Of a stretch of 64,000 nt of DNA, positions 1 to 7,940 are shown piece by piece; the stretch's first letter is position 1, and the number at the start of each line of letters is the position of its first letter. Source of the DNA: Amycolatopsis rubida (GTDB taxonomy: Bacteria > Actinomycetota > Actinomycetes > Mycobacteriales > Pseudonocardiaceae). The position numbers were made by a program, and so were the translations under genes. The notes below the pieces were generated by a model. That model saw only the letters and a list, made by a program, of their open reading frames with translations. It was not told the origin of the DNA and searched no databases. Where the stretch lies: positions 124,001 through 188,000 of the forward strand of contig NZ_FOWC01000007.1 of assembly GCF_900115345.1 (NCBI RefSeq). The letters run 5' to 3'.

Positions 1-1
1 C

Positions 2-124
2 GACGCGGTGCTGGTCCGGCCGGACGCGATGGTGGCATGGCGGTCGCGGGGCGCCGTCGAGGACAAGGAGGCTGCTTTGGCCGAGGTGCTCGCGCGGGTG
101 TGCGGATTGAGGAGGTCGTCATGA
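2..124 (+). CDS. C-terminal end of FAD-dependent aromatic hydroxylase (partial)
   Basis: Only the last 40 codons are inside the window; the gene enters from the left edge. The visible residues run DAVLVRPDAMVAWR and then an Ala/Leu-rich helix to the stop. The pattern VLVRPDxxVAWR is typical of the C-terminal thioredoxin-like domain of PgaE/MtmOIV-type flavin monooxygenases acting on aromatic polyketides. The TGA stop overlaps the ATG of the next gene (ATGA), so the two are probably translationally coupled. The family call rests on a short tail and is moderately sure; the exact reaction cannot be told. Confidence 0.65.
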   Translation, partial: DAVLVRPDAMVAWRSRGAVEDKEAALAEVLARVCGLRRSS

Positions 125-1611
125 GCACTACCCGGCCGGTCGCCGAGCGCGGCGACCGGACAGTGTCGCTGCGCCGGATGCCCCGGTGGTATGTGACCCT
201 GTTCAGCTCGGACCTGCTGGAGCGCTTCGGTTTCTACGCGATGCAGGCGGTACTGGTGCTCTACGCCGCCGCTCCCGCGTCCGGAGGCGGCCTAGGGCTC
301 GCCACGGCCGACGCCGCCGGGCTGTTCGGCGCGTGGATCGGCGTGATGTTCGTGCTGTCGCTGCCCGGCGGCTGGCTCGGCGACCGCGTGCTCGGCCATC
401 GGCGCGCGATGATCGCGGGCTGCGTGGCCGCCGTGCTCGGCTATCTGTGCCTCGCCATACCGGGCGGCTGGACGGCGGCGGCGGGCCTGTCGCTGGTGGC
501 CATCGGCGGCGGCATGTTCAAGTCCAACCAAAACGCCCTGACCAACCTGATGTTCGGCGGGCACCGCGGCCGTGAGTCCGGTATTTCCCTGATGTATGTG
601 GGGACGCAGGTCAGTGCGCTCCTCGCGCCGCTGGTCACTGGATTCCTCGGCGAGAGAGGGAACTGGCCGGCCGCGTTCGCCGTCGCCGCCGTCGCGATGG
701 CCGTCTGCGGCGTCCTGCTGGCGGTGACCGCACGGCAGTTCGCCGAGGTAGGCACCCGCCCTGCCCGCCCGCTGGACGCCCCGGAACGCCGCCGGGCGTT
801 GCGGCGCACCGGCGCGGTCGTCGTCGTGCTGGCCGCGGTGCTGGCCGGGTTCGCCGTGGGCGGGGTGCTCGGCGTGACGGCCGTGCTCGCGCTCAGCGGA
901 CTGCTCAGCATTGTCGCGCCCGTCGTCGGCTACGTGCTGCTGTACCGCGAGAAGGCGCTGGGGCCGGGCGATCGTCGGAGGCTGCGCGCGTTCCTCGCCG
1001 TGTTCCTCGGCGCGACCCTGTTCTGGATGATCATCGCCCATTCCGCGTCGTTGCTGAATCTGTTCGCCAGGGACCACATCGACCGCGACGTGCTCGGATT
1101 CACTGTTCCCGCGAGCTGGCTGCAGTCTGCGACCCCGGTGTTCATCCTGCTGCTCGCCCCAGCAGTGGCCACGGTGCTGCCGCGCATCGGCGAGCGGCAC
1201 AACGTCGCCGTGAAGTTCAGCGCGGGGCTGCTGCTCGTGGGCACCGGGTTCGTGGTGATGGCGGTAGCCGCGCTGATCGCGTCCGACGGCAGCCGGCTGT
1301 CCCCGCTCTGGCTGGTCGCGGTGTACCTGACCCACGCGTGCGGGGAGGTGACCATCGCCGCCGTCAGCATCTCGGCGGCGGCGGACGTACTGCCGCGCCA
1401 GTTCCTCGGCCGCACGCTCGGCATGCTTTGGCTCTTCGCCGCACTGGGCGGCGGCGTGGGCAGCGTCGTCGTACGGCTGCGCGACGTCGTGCCGGAGCCG
1501 GGGTACTACCTCGGACTCGGCGGCCTGGCGCTGGTGTGCGGTGTGGTTTTCGCGCTGCGCAGGCGGACGTTGACCCGCGCGCTCGCCAAGGACGAGGCGT
1601 TCGCGGCGTGA
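121..1611 (+). CDS. POT/PTR2-family proton-coupled major facilitator transporter
   Basis: Membrane protein of 496 residues. An arginine-rich N-terminus is followed by about 12-14 hydrophobic segments. The first helix carries LLERFGFYAMQAVLVLY, close to the E-R-F-x-Y signature of proton-dependent oligopeptide (POT) transporters, and GGWLGDRVLGHRRAM is the MFS loop 2-3 motif. The ATG was chosen because it follows GGAGG and overlaps the upstream stop; the open frame extends further upstream without a ribosome site. In this cluster it is more likely to export the product or an intermediate than to import peptides, but that role is inferred from position only. Confidence 0.85.
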   Translation: MSTTRPVAERGDRTVSLRRMPRWYVTLFSSDLLERFGFYAMQAVLVLYAAAPASGGGLGLATADAAGLFGAWIGVMFVLSLPGGWLGDRVLGHRRAMIAGCVAAVLGYLCLAIPGGWTAAAGLSLVAIGGGMFKSNQNALTNLMFGGHRGRESGISLMYVGTQVSALLAPLVTGFLGERGNWPAAFAVAAVAMAVCGVLLAVTARQFAEVGTRPARPLDAPERRRALRRTGAVVVVLAAVLAGFAVGGVLGVTAVLALSGLLSIVAPVVGYVLLYREKALGPGDRRRLRAFLAVFLGATLFWMIIAHSASLLNLFARDHIDRDVLGFTVPASWLQSATPVFILLLAPAVATVLPRIGERHNVAVKFSAGLLLVGTGFVVMAVAALIASDGSRLSPLWLVAVYLTHACGEVTIAAVSISAAADVLPRQFLGRTLGMLWLFAALGGGVGSVVVRLRDVVPEPGYYLGLGGLALVCGVVFALRRRTLTRALAKDEAFAA

Positions 1612-1679
1612 CCGCGCTCCGGCCGGCGTCGACCGGTCGTGGAGCCGTGTGCGATCGAATGGCGAAGGGGGAGAGAACG

Positions 1680-2417
1680 ATGGAACAGGGGCTGTCCGGC
1701 AAGCGCGTGCTCGTGACCGGAGGGACCAGAGGAGTCGGCAGGGTGACCGCCCTCGCGTTCGCGAAGGCGGGAGCGCATGTCGTCGTTTGCCACCACCAGG
1801 CCGGCGAACAGGCGCAAGCCGCTGAGCGGGAGCTGACGGAAGTGGGAGAGCGGCACCGCGTGGTGTGCGCGGACGTGACGGTCCGCTCGGACGTCGAACA
1901 CCTGGCCGAGCAGGCGCTGGAAGCGTTGGGCGGCTTGGACGTCCTGGTCAACAACGTTGGTGTGGACGGCGTCGTGCCGTTCGACGCTCTCGACGACGAC
2001 GAGTGGCGACGGGTGCTCGACCACAACGCGACCTCGGCCTACCTCGTCACGCACTCGGTGCGCGACCTGCTGTCCGACGGAGCCTCGGTGGTCAACGTCG
2101 GGTCCTCGGCCGCCCTGCGAGGCCGGATCAACGGGGTCGCGTACTCGGCGTCCAAGGCGGCCCTGATCGGCTTCACTCGCGCCCTGTGCAAGGAATTCGG
2201 CGCGCGGGGGATCCGGGTGAACACGGTCGCGCCCGGCCTGATCGAGGCCGAATCCGGTGCGGGGCTGCCACCGCAGGCGGTGGAACGCATCGTCGGGATG
2301 ACCGCGCTCGGGCGCATCTGCCAACCGGAGGACGTCGCCGGGGCGGTGCTGTTCCTGGCCGGTGACACGTCCCGCTACATCAGCGGGGTGACGTTGAACG
2401 TGGACGGAGGAGTCTGA
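1680..2417 (+). CDS. SDR ketoreductase, FabG-like
   Basis: Short-chain dehydrogenase/reductase of 245 residues. The Rossmann motif VTGGTRGVG lies near residue 12, NNVG near 85, and the catalytic Ser-Tyr-Lys set is complete (GSSAAL followed by YSASK). The C-terminus LNVDGGV is typical of FabG-like 3-oxoacyl-ACP reductases. It probably reduces a keto group of the polyketide or a tailored intermediate with NADPH. The ATG at 1680 has a GGGGAG site seven bases upstream; an in-frame ATG at 1659 has none. It shares a TGATG junction with the following cyclase gene, and the paralogue at 26845 is the other candidate for the polyketide ketoreductase. Confidence 0.88.
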   Translation: MEQGLSGKRVLVTGGTRGVGRVTALAFAKAGAHVVVCHHQAGEQAQAAERELTEVGERHRVVCADVTVRSDVEHLAEQALEALGGLDVLVNNVGVDGVVPFDALDDDEWRRVLDHNATSAYLVTHSVRDLLSDGASVVNVGSSAALRGRINGVAYSASKAALIGFTRALCKEFGARGIRVNTVAPGLIEAESGAGLPPQAVERIVGMTALGRICQPEDVAGAVLFLAGDTSRYISGVTLNVDGGV

Positions 2418-2821
2418 TGCCATACGCAGCGATCGGCTACCGGGTCGAACCGGGGCACGAGGACGAGATCGCCGAGATCTTCGAGGGCTTCCAACGGGTC
2501 GACACCGGCGTGCTGCGCGACGAGCACGGCGCGGAGGCGGGCAGGCTGCTCGGCACCGCGGTGTTCATCCAGGACGACTTCATGGTCCGCGTCGTGCACT
2601 ACGAGGGCGACCTGTCCTCGATGGGCCGGCACATGGCCGCGCAGAAGGGCGTGCACCTGGTGGAAGAGAAGCTCCGGCCATTCCTGAAGCAACAGCGGGA
2701 GATCTCCAGTCCGCAGGCTTTCGGCGAGTTCTTCCGCACCGCCATGATGCGCCGGATCTCGCAGTTTTCTTGCGAGGACCACCCGGCGGACGCCGCACTC
2801 GCCCGCGGCGCAGGGGGCTGA
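2417..2821 (+). CDS. SchA/CurD-domain polyketide cyclase
   Basis: Protein of 134 residues starting MPYAAIGYRVEPGHEDEIAEIF. This N-terminus and the central GTAVFIQDDFMVRVVHYEG match the SchA/CurD-like family, a dimeric ferredoxin-like fold found in spore-pigment and pentangular polyphenol clusters, where members such as PdmL assist late ring closure. A second copy lies at 52113 on the other strand and shares most of these residues, so the two may act as a pair or on different rings. Start codon overlaps the ketoreductase stop (TGATG). The assignment to a particular ring is not possible from sequence. Confidence 0.85.
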   Translation: MPYAAIGYRVEPGHEDEIAEIFEGFQRVDTGVLRDEHGAEAGRLLGTAVFIQDDFMVRVVHYEGDLSSMGRHMAAQKGVHLVEEKLRPFLKQQREISSPQAFGEFFRTAMMRRISQFSCEDHPADAALARGAGG

Positions 2822-2826
2822 GGTCC

Positions 2827-3720
2827 GTGAGGAGCAGGAGGATCGCAGTCATCGGGCTCGGCGCGATGGGCTCGGGCATGGCCTGCGCGCTCGTCGACGC
2901 GGGGTTCTCGGTCACGGTTTTCAACCGGACTGGCGCGAAGGCGGAACGGATAGGCGGGGCGGGTGTCGCGGTCGCCCGTTCGGCGGCCGAGGCCGGGGCA
3001 GACGCCGGCGTGGTGCTGCTCAGCCTCGCAGACGAAGCTGCGGTGGCGGAGGTGCTCTTCGACTCCGTGCTAGGCCACCTCGAACCGGGTACCACGGTCA
3101 TCGACACGACGACGGTGTCGCCTGCCTTTGCGAGGCAGGCGGCCGAGCGGTGTGCCGCGGCCGGCGCGCGGCGGGTGGAGGCCTGCGTCGTCGGGAACCC
3201 GCACATGGCCGCCGTCGGTGAACTGCGGATCTTCACTGCGGGCGACCGCGACGACGTCGAAGGCGTCTGCGACGTGCTCGGAGCGTTGAGCAAGGAGCAG
3301 CGCTTCGTCGGCGAACCGGGCAGGGCCAGCGTCCTCAAGCTCGCGTTCAACCTGCTGCTGGGTGTGCAGACCGTCGGGCTGGCGGAGGCGGTCGCGTTCG
3401 CCGAGGCGATGGGACTGGACCGGGAAGTCCTGCTGCACGCGCTGGAGAACAGCGGATGGCGTTCGCCGGTGCTGAGTTTCCGCGCGCAGTTCATCCGGAG
3501 GCGCGTGTACCAGCCGCCCGGCTTCCGCGCCGCGCTGATGCACAAGGACCTGAGCCTCGGTTCGAGCGAAGCGGACAAGCGGGGAGCGGACCTGCCCGTC
3601 GTGAAGTGCTCCTTGGCCCAGTTCGAATCGTTGCTGGCGGCCGGACGCGGTGACGACGATGCCGCCGCCGTCGTGGACGTCCGGTCGAAGCTGACCGGAC
3701 TGCCGTCGGCGAAGGCCTGA
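2827..3720 (+). CDS. NAD(P)-dependent beta-hydroxyacid dehydrogenase family protein
   Basis: Protein of 297 residues of the 6-phosphogluconate/3-hydroxyisobutyrate dehydrogenase superfamily. It begins almost directly with the dinucleotide motif VIGLGAMGSG, and the catalytic Lys is kept in GRASVLKLAFN about residue 175, which argues against an imine reductase, where this Lys is normally replaced. GTG at 2827 is preferred because GAGG lies just upstream and the Rossmann strand follows at once; an upstream in-frame start at 2770 would add a basic tail overlapping the cyclase gene. Substrate unknown; it may oxidise or reduce a hydroxyacid, or a beta-hydroxy intermediate of sugar or polyketide origin. 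Confidence 0.8.
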   Translation: MRSRRIAVIGLGAMGSGMACALVDAGFSVTVFNRTGAKAERIGGAGVAVARSAAEAGADAGVVLLSLADEAAVAEVLFDSVLGHLEPGTTVIDTTTVSPAFARQAAERCAAAGARRVEACVVGNPHMAAVGELRIFTAGDRDDVEGVCDVLGALSKEQRFVGEPGRASVLKLAFNLLLGVQTVGLAEAVAFAEAMGLDREVLLHALENSGWRSPVLSFRAQFIRRRVYQPPGFRAALMHKDLSLGSSEADKRGADLPVVKCSLAQFESLLAAGRGDDDAAAVVDVRSKLTGLPSAKA

Positions 3721-3738
3721 ACTCAGCGGAGGACGAGC

Positions 3739-4593
3739 ATGGACATCGGAATCGGCTTGCCGACGACCGTGCCGGGAGCGGACGGACGGGGCCTGGTGGA
3801 GTTCGCCCGCAGAGCCGAGCGCCATGGGTTCAGCACGCTGGCAGTGCTCGACCGGTTGGTCTACGACAGCTACGACAGCGTGGTGGCGCTTGCCGCGGCC
3901 GCGGCCGTGACTGAACGGATCACGCTGGCCACGTCGATCCTGCTCGCCGCCTGCCGGCAAAGCCCCGCACTGCTGGCCAAGCAGCTCGCGAGCCTCGACC
4001 GGATCGCGGGCGGGAGGTTCGTGCTCGGCGTCGCGGCCGGAGGCAGACCGGACGACTACGCCGCGACCGGTGCCGACTACGCGCGCCGGGGCCGGCGTCT
4101 CGACACAGTCCTGGACGAGCTGCGCGAGGTCTGGGAGGGCAAGGGCGCGGTGCCCGGGATCGGCCCGCAGCCGGCGGGCGGCATTCCCCTGTGGATCGGC
4201 GGGCACTCCACGGCCGCTCTGCGCCGGGCGGGGGAGCGCGGGGCGGGGTGGATCGCCCCCGGTGGATCCGTCTCGGGCTACGCGGACCTCGTGCGGCGTG
4301 CACGGCAGGTGTGGGCAGAACAGAGCCGCGAGGACGCGCCGCGGATGGTGGCGCTCGCCTACGTCTCATTGGGAGAGGACGGTGCCGAAGTGGGCGGCCG
4401 GTACCTGCGTAGCTACTACTCCTACCTCGACGCCAAGGCGGATCGGCTGGCCGCCTCCGTGATCGCGGACGCGGGCAGACTGCGCGAAGTCGTCGACGGC
4501 TACGCGGAAGCGGGCTGCGACGAGCTGCTGGTCTTCCCCTGCACCGGCGACCCCGCGCGGCTGGACCTGATCGCGACGGCTGCGCTGCCGTGA
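3739..4593 (+). CDS. LLM-class F420-dependent oxidoreductase
   Basis: Luciferase-like monooxygenase fold, 284 residues, with family features DIGIGLPTT at the N-terminus, LATSILLAACRQSPALLAKQ around residue 60, and GGRFVLGVAAGGRPDDY around residue 90. Members use reduced F420 or FMN for hydride transfer or flavin-dependent oxygenation. It follows GGAGGACG at good spacing and its stop overlaps the next start by four bases. Within an aromatic polyketide operon it may act on a quinone or enone during tailoring; LLM genes at 51037 and 63433 are further members. Confidence 0.82.
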   Translation: MDIGIGLPTTVPGADGRGLVEFARRAERHGFSTLAVLDRLVYDSYDSVVALAAAAAVTERITLATSILLAACRQSPALLAKQLASLDRIAGGRFVLGVAAGGRPDDYAATGADYARRGRRLDTVLDELREVWEGKGAVPGIGPQPAGGIPLWIGGHSTAALRRAGERGAGWIAPGGSVSGYADLVRRARQVWAEQSREDAPRMVALAYVSLGEDGAEVGGRYLRSYYSYLDAKADRLAASVIADAGRLREVVDGYAEAGCDELLVFPCTGDPARLDLIATAALP

Positions 4594-5039
4594 TCGCCGC
4601 CGTGCTGTCGGTGGCCGTGCTCGTGGGCAGCGGCGTCGTCGCCGGGGTGCTGTTCGCGGTGGCGTTGAGCGTGCTGCCCGCCCTGTTCGAAATGCCGGCC
4701 GACCAGTACGTCCACGCCCACCAGCTGATCGGCCGCCGCTGGGATCCGACCATGCCGGTCATCGTCCTCGCCTCGACGGCGGCGGACATCGTGCTGGCGG
4801 TTGTGTCGCCGCGAGGTGCGAGCTGGTTCGCGATCGCGGCCGTGCTGCTGCTGGGTGTCTCGGCGGTCTCGCACTTCTGCAACGTGCCGATCAACCGCGG
4901 AGTCAAGGCCCTCGATCCGGCCGCGATCCCCGCCGATTGGCAGGACCCCCGGCCGCTCTGGCGCCGCTGGCACGTGCTCAGAACGGCGCTGGCACTGCTG
5001 GCCTCTGTCGCCAACGCGATGGCGGTCGTGTCCGTCTGA
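4590..5039 (+). CDS. DUF1772/anthrone-oxygenase-like membrane protein (copy 1)
   Basis: Small membrane protein of 149 residues with about four hydrophobic helices. The conserved FCNVPINRGVK and the later WxxWHxxR pattern are hallmarks of the DUF1772/anthrone oxygenase family, cofactor-free oxygenases that convert anthrones to anthraquinones in fungal pathways; bacterial members are less studied. The GTG start overlaps the LLM stop (GTGA). Copies at 9793 and 26353 share NVPIN, giving three in the window. It probably oxidises a reduced polycyclic ring at the membrane, or helps its transfer there; that part is inference. Confidence 0.8.
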   Translation: MIAAVLSVAVLVGSGVVAGVLFAVALSVLPALFEMPADQYVHAHQLIGRRWDPTMPVIVLASTAADIVLAVVSPRGASWFAIAAVLLLGVSAVSHFCNVPINRGVKALDPAAIPADWQDPRPLWRRWHVLRTALALLASVANAMAVVSV

Positions 5040-5064
5040 TGTGGAAGGTGAGGGCGAAGTCGTG

Positions 5065-6324
5065 ATGGCAGAACGAAAAGCGGTGATCACCGGAGTCGGT
5101 GTGGTCGCTCCCGGCGGGATCGGCAAGCACGCGTTCTGGGACCTGCTGTCCTCCGGTCGCACGGCCACCCGGTTGATCTCGCTGTTCGACGCGACGGGGT
5201 TCCGCTCGCGGGTCGCCGCCGAGGTCGACTTCGACGCGCGGGCGGCCGGGCTCACCGCGCGGCAAACAAGGCGGATGGACCGCGCCGCCCAGTTCGCTGT
5301 CGTCGCGGCACGGGAAGCGGTGGCCGACAGCGGAGTGGATTTCGAGAGGATCGAGCCGGACCGCGTCGGCGTGAGCATCGGCACCGCGGTCGGCTGCACG
5401 AGCGGGCTGGAGGAGGAGTACCAGGTCCTCTCCGACTCCGGGCGGCAGTGGCTGGTCGACCATGCCTACGGCGTTCCGCATCTCTACGGCTACATGGTGC
5501 CCAGCACTCTCGCGGCGGAGGTGGCTTGGGAGGTCGCCGCCGAGGGGCCGGTCGCCCTTGTCTCGACCGGGTGCACCTCCGGCATCGACGCGGTCGGCCA
5601 CGCCGCCCGGCTGATCGAGGAATCCTCCGCCGACGTGGTGATCGCGGGTGCGACGGACGCTCCTCTGTCGTCGATCACGTCGGCCTGTTTCGATGCCATC
5701 AAAGCGACGTCGGTCAACAACGACGACCCGGAACACGCCTCCAAACCCTTCGACGCCGAGCGGGACGGCTTCGTGCTCGGGGAAGGCGCGGGAGTGCTGG
5801 TGCTGGAGGAGGAACAGGCAGCCAAGCGCCGGGGCGCCGCGATCTACGGACGCGTCGCCGGCTACAGCACGCGCAGCAACGCCTTCCACATGACGGGCTT
5901 GCGGCCCGACGGACGCGAGATGGCCGAGGCGATCCGGGTCGCGCTCGGCCGTGCCGGGCGGGCGCCGGAGGACGTCGGCTACGTCAACGCCCACGGTTCC
6001 GGGACCCGGCAGAACGACAGGCACGAGACCGCCGCGTTCAAGCTGAGCCTCGGCGAGCACGCTTACCGAGTGCCGGTCAGCTCGATCAAGTCGATGATCG
6101 GCCACTCGCTGGGTGCGATCGGGTCGATCGAGATCGTGGCTTGTGCGCTCGCGCTGACCAAACAGGTCGTGCCGCCGACGGCGAACCTGCAGCATCCGGA
6201 TCCCGAGTGCGATCTCGATTATGTGCCGCGGGAGGCCAGGGAGCACAAGGTCGACGTCGTGCTCAGCGTCGGCAGCGGGTTCGGCGGGTTCCAGAGCGCG
6301 GTGGTCCTCGGCGCTGTCCGGTGA
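5065..6324 (+). CDS. Type II polyketide ketosynthase alpha subunit (KS-alpha)
   Basis: Beta-ketoacyl synthase of 419 residues, the usual KS-alpha length. The active-site Cys is near residue 170 in VSTGCTSGIDAVG; the catalytic His residues are in VNAHGSGT and SMIGHSLGAIG, and a FVLGEGAG motif precedes them. With a chain length factor it forms the heterodimer that condenses malonyl units on the acyl carrier protein. Unusually, no CLF follows: the matching subunit is 18 kb away at 24610 and the ACP 56 kb away at 62041. Start ATG has GAGGGCGAAG upstream; the gene ends the first rightward operon. Confidence 0.96.
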   Translation: MAERKAVITGVGVVAPGGIGKHAFWDLLSSGRTATRLISLFDATGFRSRVAAEVDFDARAAGLTARQTRRMDRAAQFAVVAAREAVADSGVDFERIEPDRVGVSIGTAVGCTSGLEEEYQVLSDSGRQWLVDHAYGVPHLYGYMVPSTLAAEVAWEVAAEGPVALVSTGCTSGIDAVGHAARLIEESSADVVIAGATDAPLSSITSACFDAIKATSVNNDDPEHASKPFDAERDGFVLGEGAGVLVLEEEQAAKRRGAAIYGRVAGYSTRSNAFHMTGLRPDGREMAEAIRVALGRAGRAPEDVGYVNAHGSGTRQNDRHETAAFKLSLGEHAYRVPVSSIKSMIGHSLGAIGSIEIVACALALTKQVVPPTANLQHPDPECDLDYVPREAREHKVDVVLSVGSGFGGFQSAVVLGAVR

Positions 6325-6336
6325 TCGGCGGGTGCC

Positions 6337-6389
6337 GAGCAGTTCTCCAGCAGTTCTCCAGCGGCGCTCGTGAGGAGCCGTCCTACATT
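6337..6389 (+). promoter_or_regulatory. Candidate SARP-responsive promoter with 11-bp tandem repeats
   Basis: AGCAGTTCTCC occurs twice head to tail at 6338-6348 and 6349-6359, with a degenerate third copy at 6360-6370. Read as heptamers with four-base spacers the elements are GAGCAGT, CAGCAGT, CAGCGGC and GTGAGGA, the last ending seven bases before TACATT (6384-6389), a possible -10 box. SARP activators are known to bind direct heptamer repeats with 11-bp periodicity close to the -10 box, so this is a likely target of one of the two cluster SARPs. Binding is inference. Confidence 0.5.
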
Positions 6390-6440
6390 CCTGGGAGCCC
6401 CGGGGCTGGGGTCCGGGGAAACATCCGAGGGGAGATCGCC

Positions 6441-6911
6441 ATGGCGGAGAATTTCGGTCGCAGACGGCTGATCGCACACGGCGCTCTGCTGGCGCCCGCG
6501 ATCGGGCTGGGCACGTTCGGTACGCCGGCGAGCGCCGATCCGGAGAAACCTCCGGCACGGTCGCTGCCGGGCACGTGGGCGGTGGACATCTCGTTCCCGG
6601 CGAACCCGGAGATCCCCTCCCACAAGGGGATGTTCGCCTGCACTTCGGACGGCATCCTGACCGCAGCCAGCAATCACGGCGCGAACCCGGGGCTTGGCAC
6701 CTGGCGGCGAACGCCGGCCGGTTTCGCTTTCGTGCTGCGGCACTTCACCTACGACGAGGCCGGGGTGTGGACCGGGCACATGCACATCGAGCAGGCCGGT
6801 GCAGCGGAGTCGGCGACCGCGTTCACCGCGAGCGGGACGACCACGTTCGTGGACCCGCAGGGCGCGCGGCTGGGCGTCTTCCAGAGTGCCACGAACGGCG
6901 TCCGCTTCTGA
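6441..6911 (+). CDS. Tat-exported small beta-rich protein of unknown function
   Basis: Protein of 156 residues. The first 33 residues form a signal peptide with the twin-arginine stretch FGRRRLIAHG, a hydrophobic core and a TPASA cleavage site, so it is probably folded inside and exported by Tat. The mature part alternates short strands with repeated Gly-Thr-Trp and Ser-Gly-Thr turns (GTWAVDI, GTWRR, ASGTTTF), suggesting a small lipocalin-like or allene-oxide-cyclase-like barrel. I do not recognise a named family. ATG follows GAGGGGAG. It has its own promoter region with repeats, and stands between the KS-alpha operon and the PadR gene. A role in binding or sequestering the product outside the cell is conceivable but untested. 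Confidence 0.7.
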   Translation: MAENFGRRRLIAHGALLAPAIGLGTFGTPASADPEKPPARSLPGTWAVDISFPANPEIPSHKGMFACTSDGILTAASNHGANPGLGTWRRTPAGFAFVLRHFTYDEAGVWTGHMHIEQAGAAESATAFTASGTTTFVDPQGARLGVFQSATNGVRF

Positions 6912-7050
6912 CGGGGCAGGCAGGTGATCGCGGACGGCGCCGTCATTCGGACGACTTGCCGGTGCCGTCCGCTGCTCCGGCCCAGCGGGCACCCGCCGCC
7001 CCCGGGATCCGGGGCGAGCTCGACTACGTGCGGCGGGAGGCGCGCGGCGG

Positions 7051-7668
7051 TCAGCCGGACGCGTCGCGCGCGGCGGCCTCGGCTCGCAACTGCCTGCCGT
7101 CCCACGTGAGCGAGCCGCTGGCCAGTTCGTCGGCGACCCCGCGCACCCAGGCCAGTTCGGTGCGCATTGAGGCCTGCAGATAGTCGATCTCAAGCAGGAA
7201 CAGGCGCGGCACTTCGCGCCAATCACCTGCCAGCGCCGCGTCGAAGCGGGCGAGCTCTGCCTCGATCGCTTCGACGCGGACCCTGAGCGTGGCCAGCGCC
7301 TCATCCGGTTCCAGCAGCGGCAGGAAGGCCAGCGCGGCAGGGAACGACGGATACTCGCCACCGGGTGTGGAGAGCATCCGCGTCTCCCAGCTCCGCGCTG
7401 TCGCGACGCCTTCTTCGGTGAGCTCGTAGACGGTCCGTTCCGGGCGGTTCTCGTCTTTCGCGGTCGCCTTGACACGGATCAGCCCGACCCGCTCCAGACG
7501 GTCGATCATCTGATAGACGCTCTTGCGCTGGCTGACGTTGACGACCTGGTCCTTGCCTCGCTCCCGGATGAGCCGCAGCATGCGGTACGGGTGCATCGGG
7601 GCCTCGCTGAGCAGGCCGAGCACGGCCAGCGCCAGCGGCGTCGGCTGGTACTGGCGGGACGCGCTCAT
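7051..7668 (-). CDS. PadR-family transcriptional regulator
   Basis: Protein of 205 residues. The N-terminal winged helix contains ALAVLGLLSEAPMHPYRM and a recognition region with SVYQMIDRLERVGLIR, as in PadR; the Glu/Leu-rich C-terminal half resembles the VirC-type dimerisation domain of longer PadR proteins. It is transcribed divergently from the MFS exporter at 7941, the standard layout of a PadR repressor controlling a drug exporter in response to its ligand. A candidate operator is at 7875-7895. It ends facing the gene at 6441. Confidence 0.88.
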   Translation of the reverse strand: MSASRQYQPTPLALAVLGLLSEAPMHPYRMLRLIRERGKDQVVNVSQRKSVYQMIDRLERVGLIRVKATAKDENRPERTVYELTEEGVATARSWETRMLSTPGGEYPSFPAALAFLPLLEPDEALATLRVRVEAIEAELARFDAALAGDWREVPRLFLLEIDYLQASMRTELAWVRGVADELASGSLTWDGRQLRAEAAARDASG

Positions 7669-7874
7669 GGGGTGAGCTTATGTCGTCCCGGCACGGCGGT
7701 TCGAGGAGAGGCGTGGAAGCTGCGCAGTCTGCCCGCCTGTCGATCGAAATGCGCGCGACGTACGCCGTCACCGTGGCTGCGGGAGGGTTTCGACTGATTT
7801 GTCCGCGTCGGCGGACCGCTGCGAAGGCTGCGGGCCACCGCGCTGGCGGGACCGATTCGACGACACTCGGCCTG

Positions 7875-7895
7875 GTGATAGTGTTGACATCACTA
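7875..7895. promoter_or_regulatory. Candidate PadR operator in the exporter promoter
   Basis: Two overlapping perfect inverted repeats lie here: GTGAT-N9-ATCAC (7875-7893) and TAGTG-N7-CACTA (7879-7895). The centre contains TTGACA (7884-7889), identical to a consensus -35 box, although no convincing -10 box follows. It sits about 45 bases upstream of the exporter start and between divergent genes, where a PadR repressor would be expected to bind. Confidence 0.5.
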
Positions 7896-7940
7896 AAGAG
7901 GATCATTCGCTCCCGTTCGGGAAGTGGCTGGAGGGTCGGC

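Noticed and set aside
2827..3720. Imine reductase
   Set aside because: The catalytic Lys of beta-hydroxyacid dehydrogenases is present in GRASVLKLAFN; imine reductases normally lack it.
6959..7030. Short GC hairpin (CCCCGG-GAT-CCGGGG) between the 6441 gene and the PadR gene
   Set aside because: Six-base stem with three-base loop is expected often by chance in this composition; not called as a terminator.
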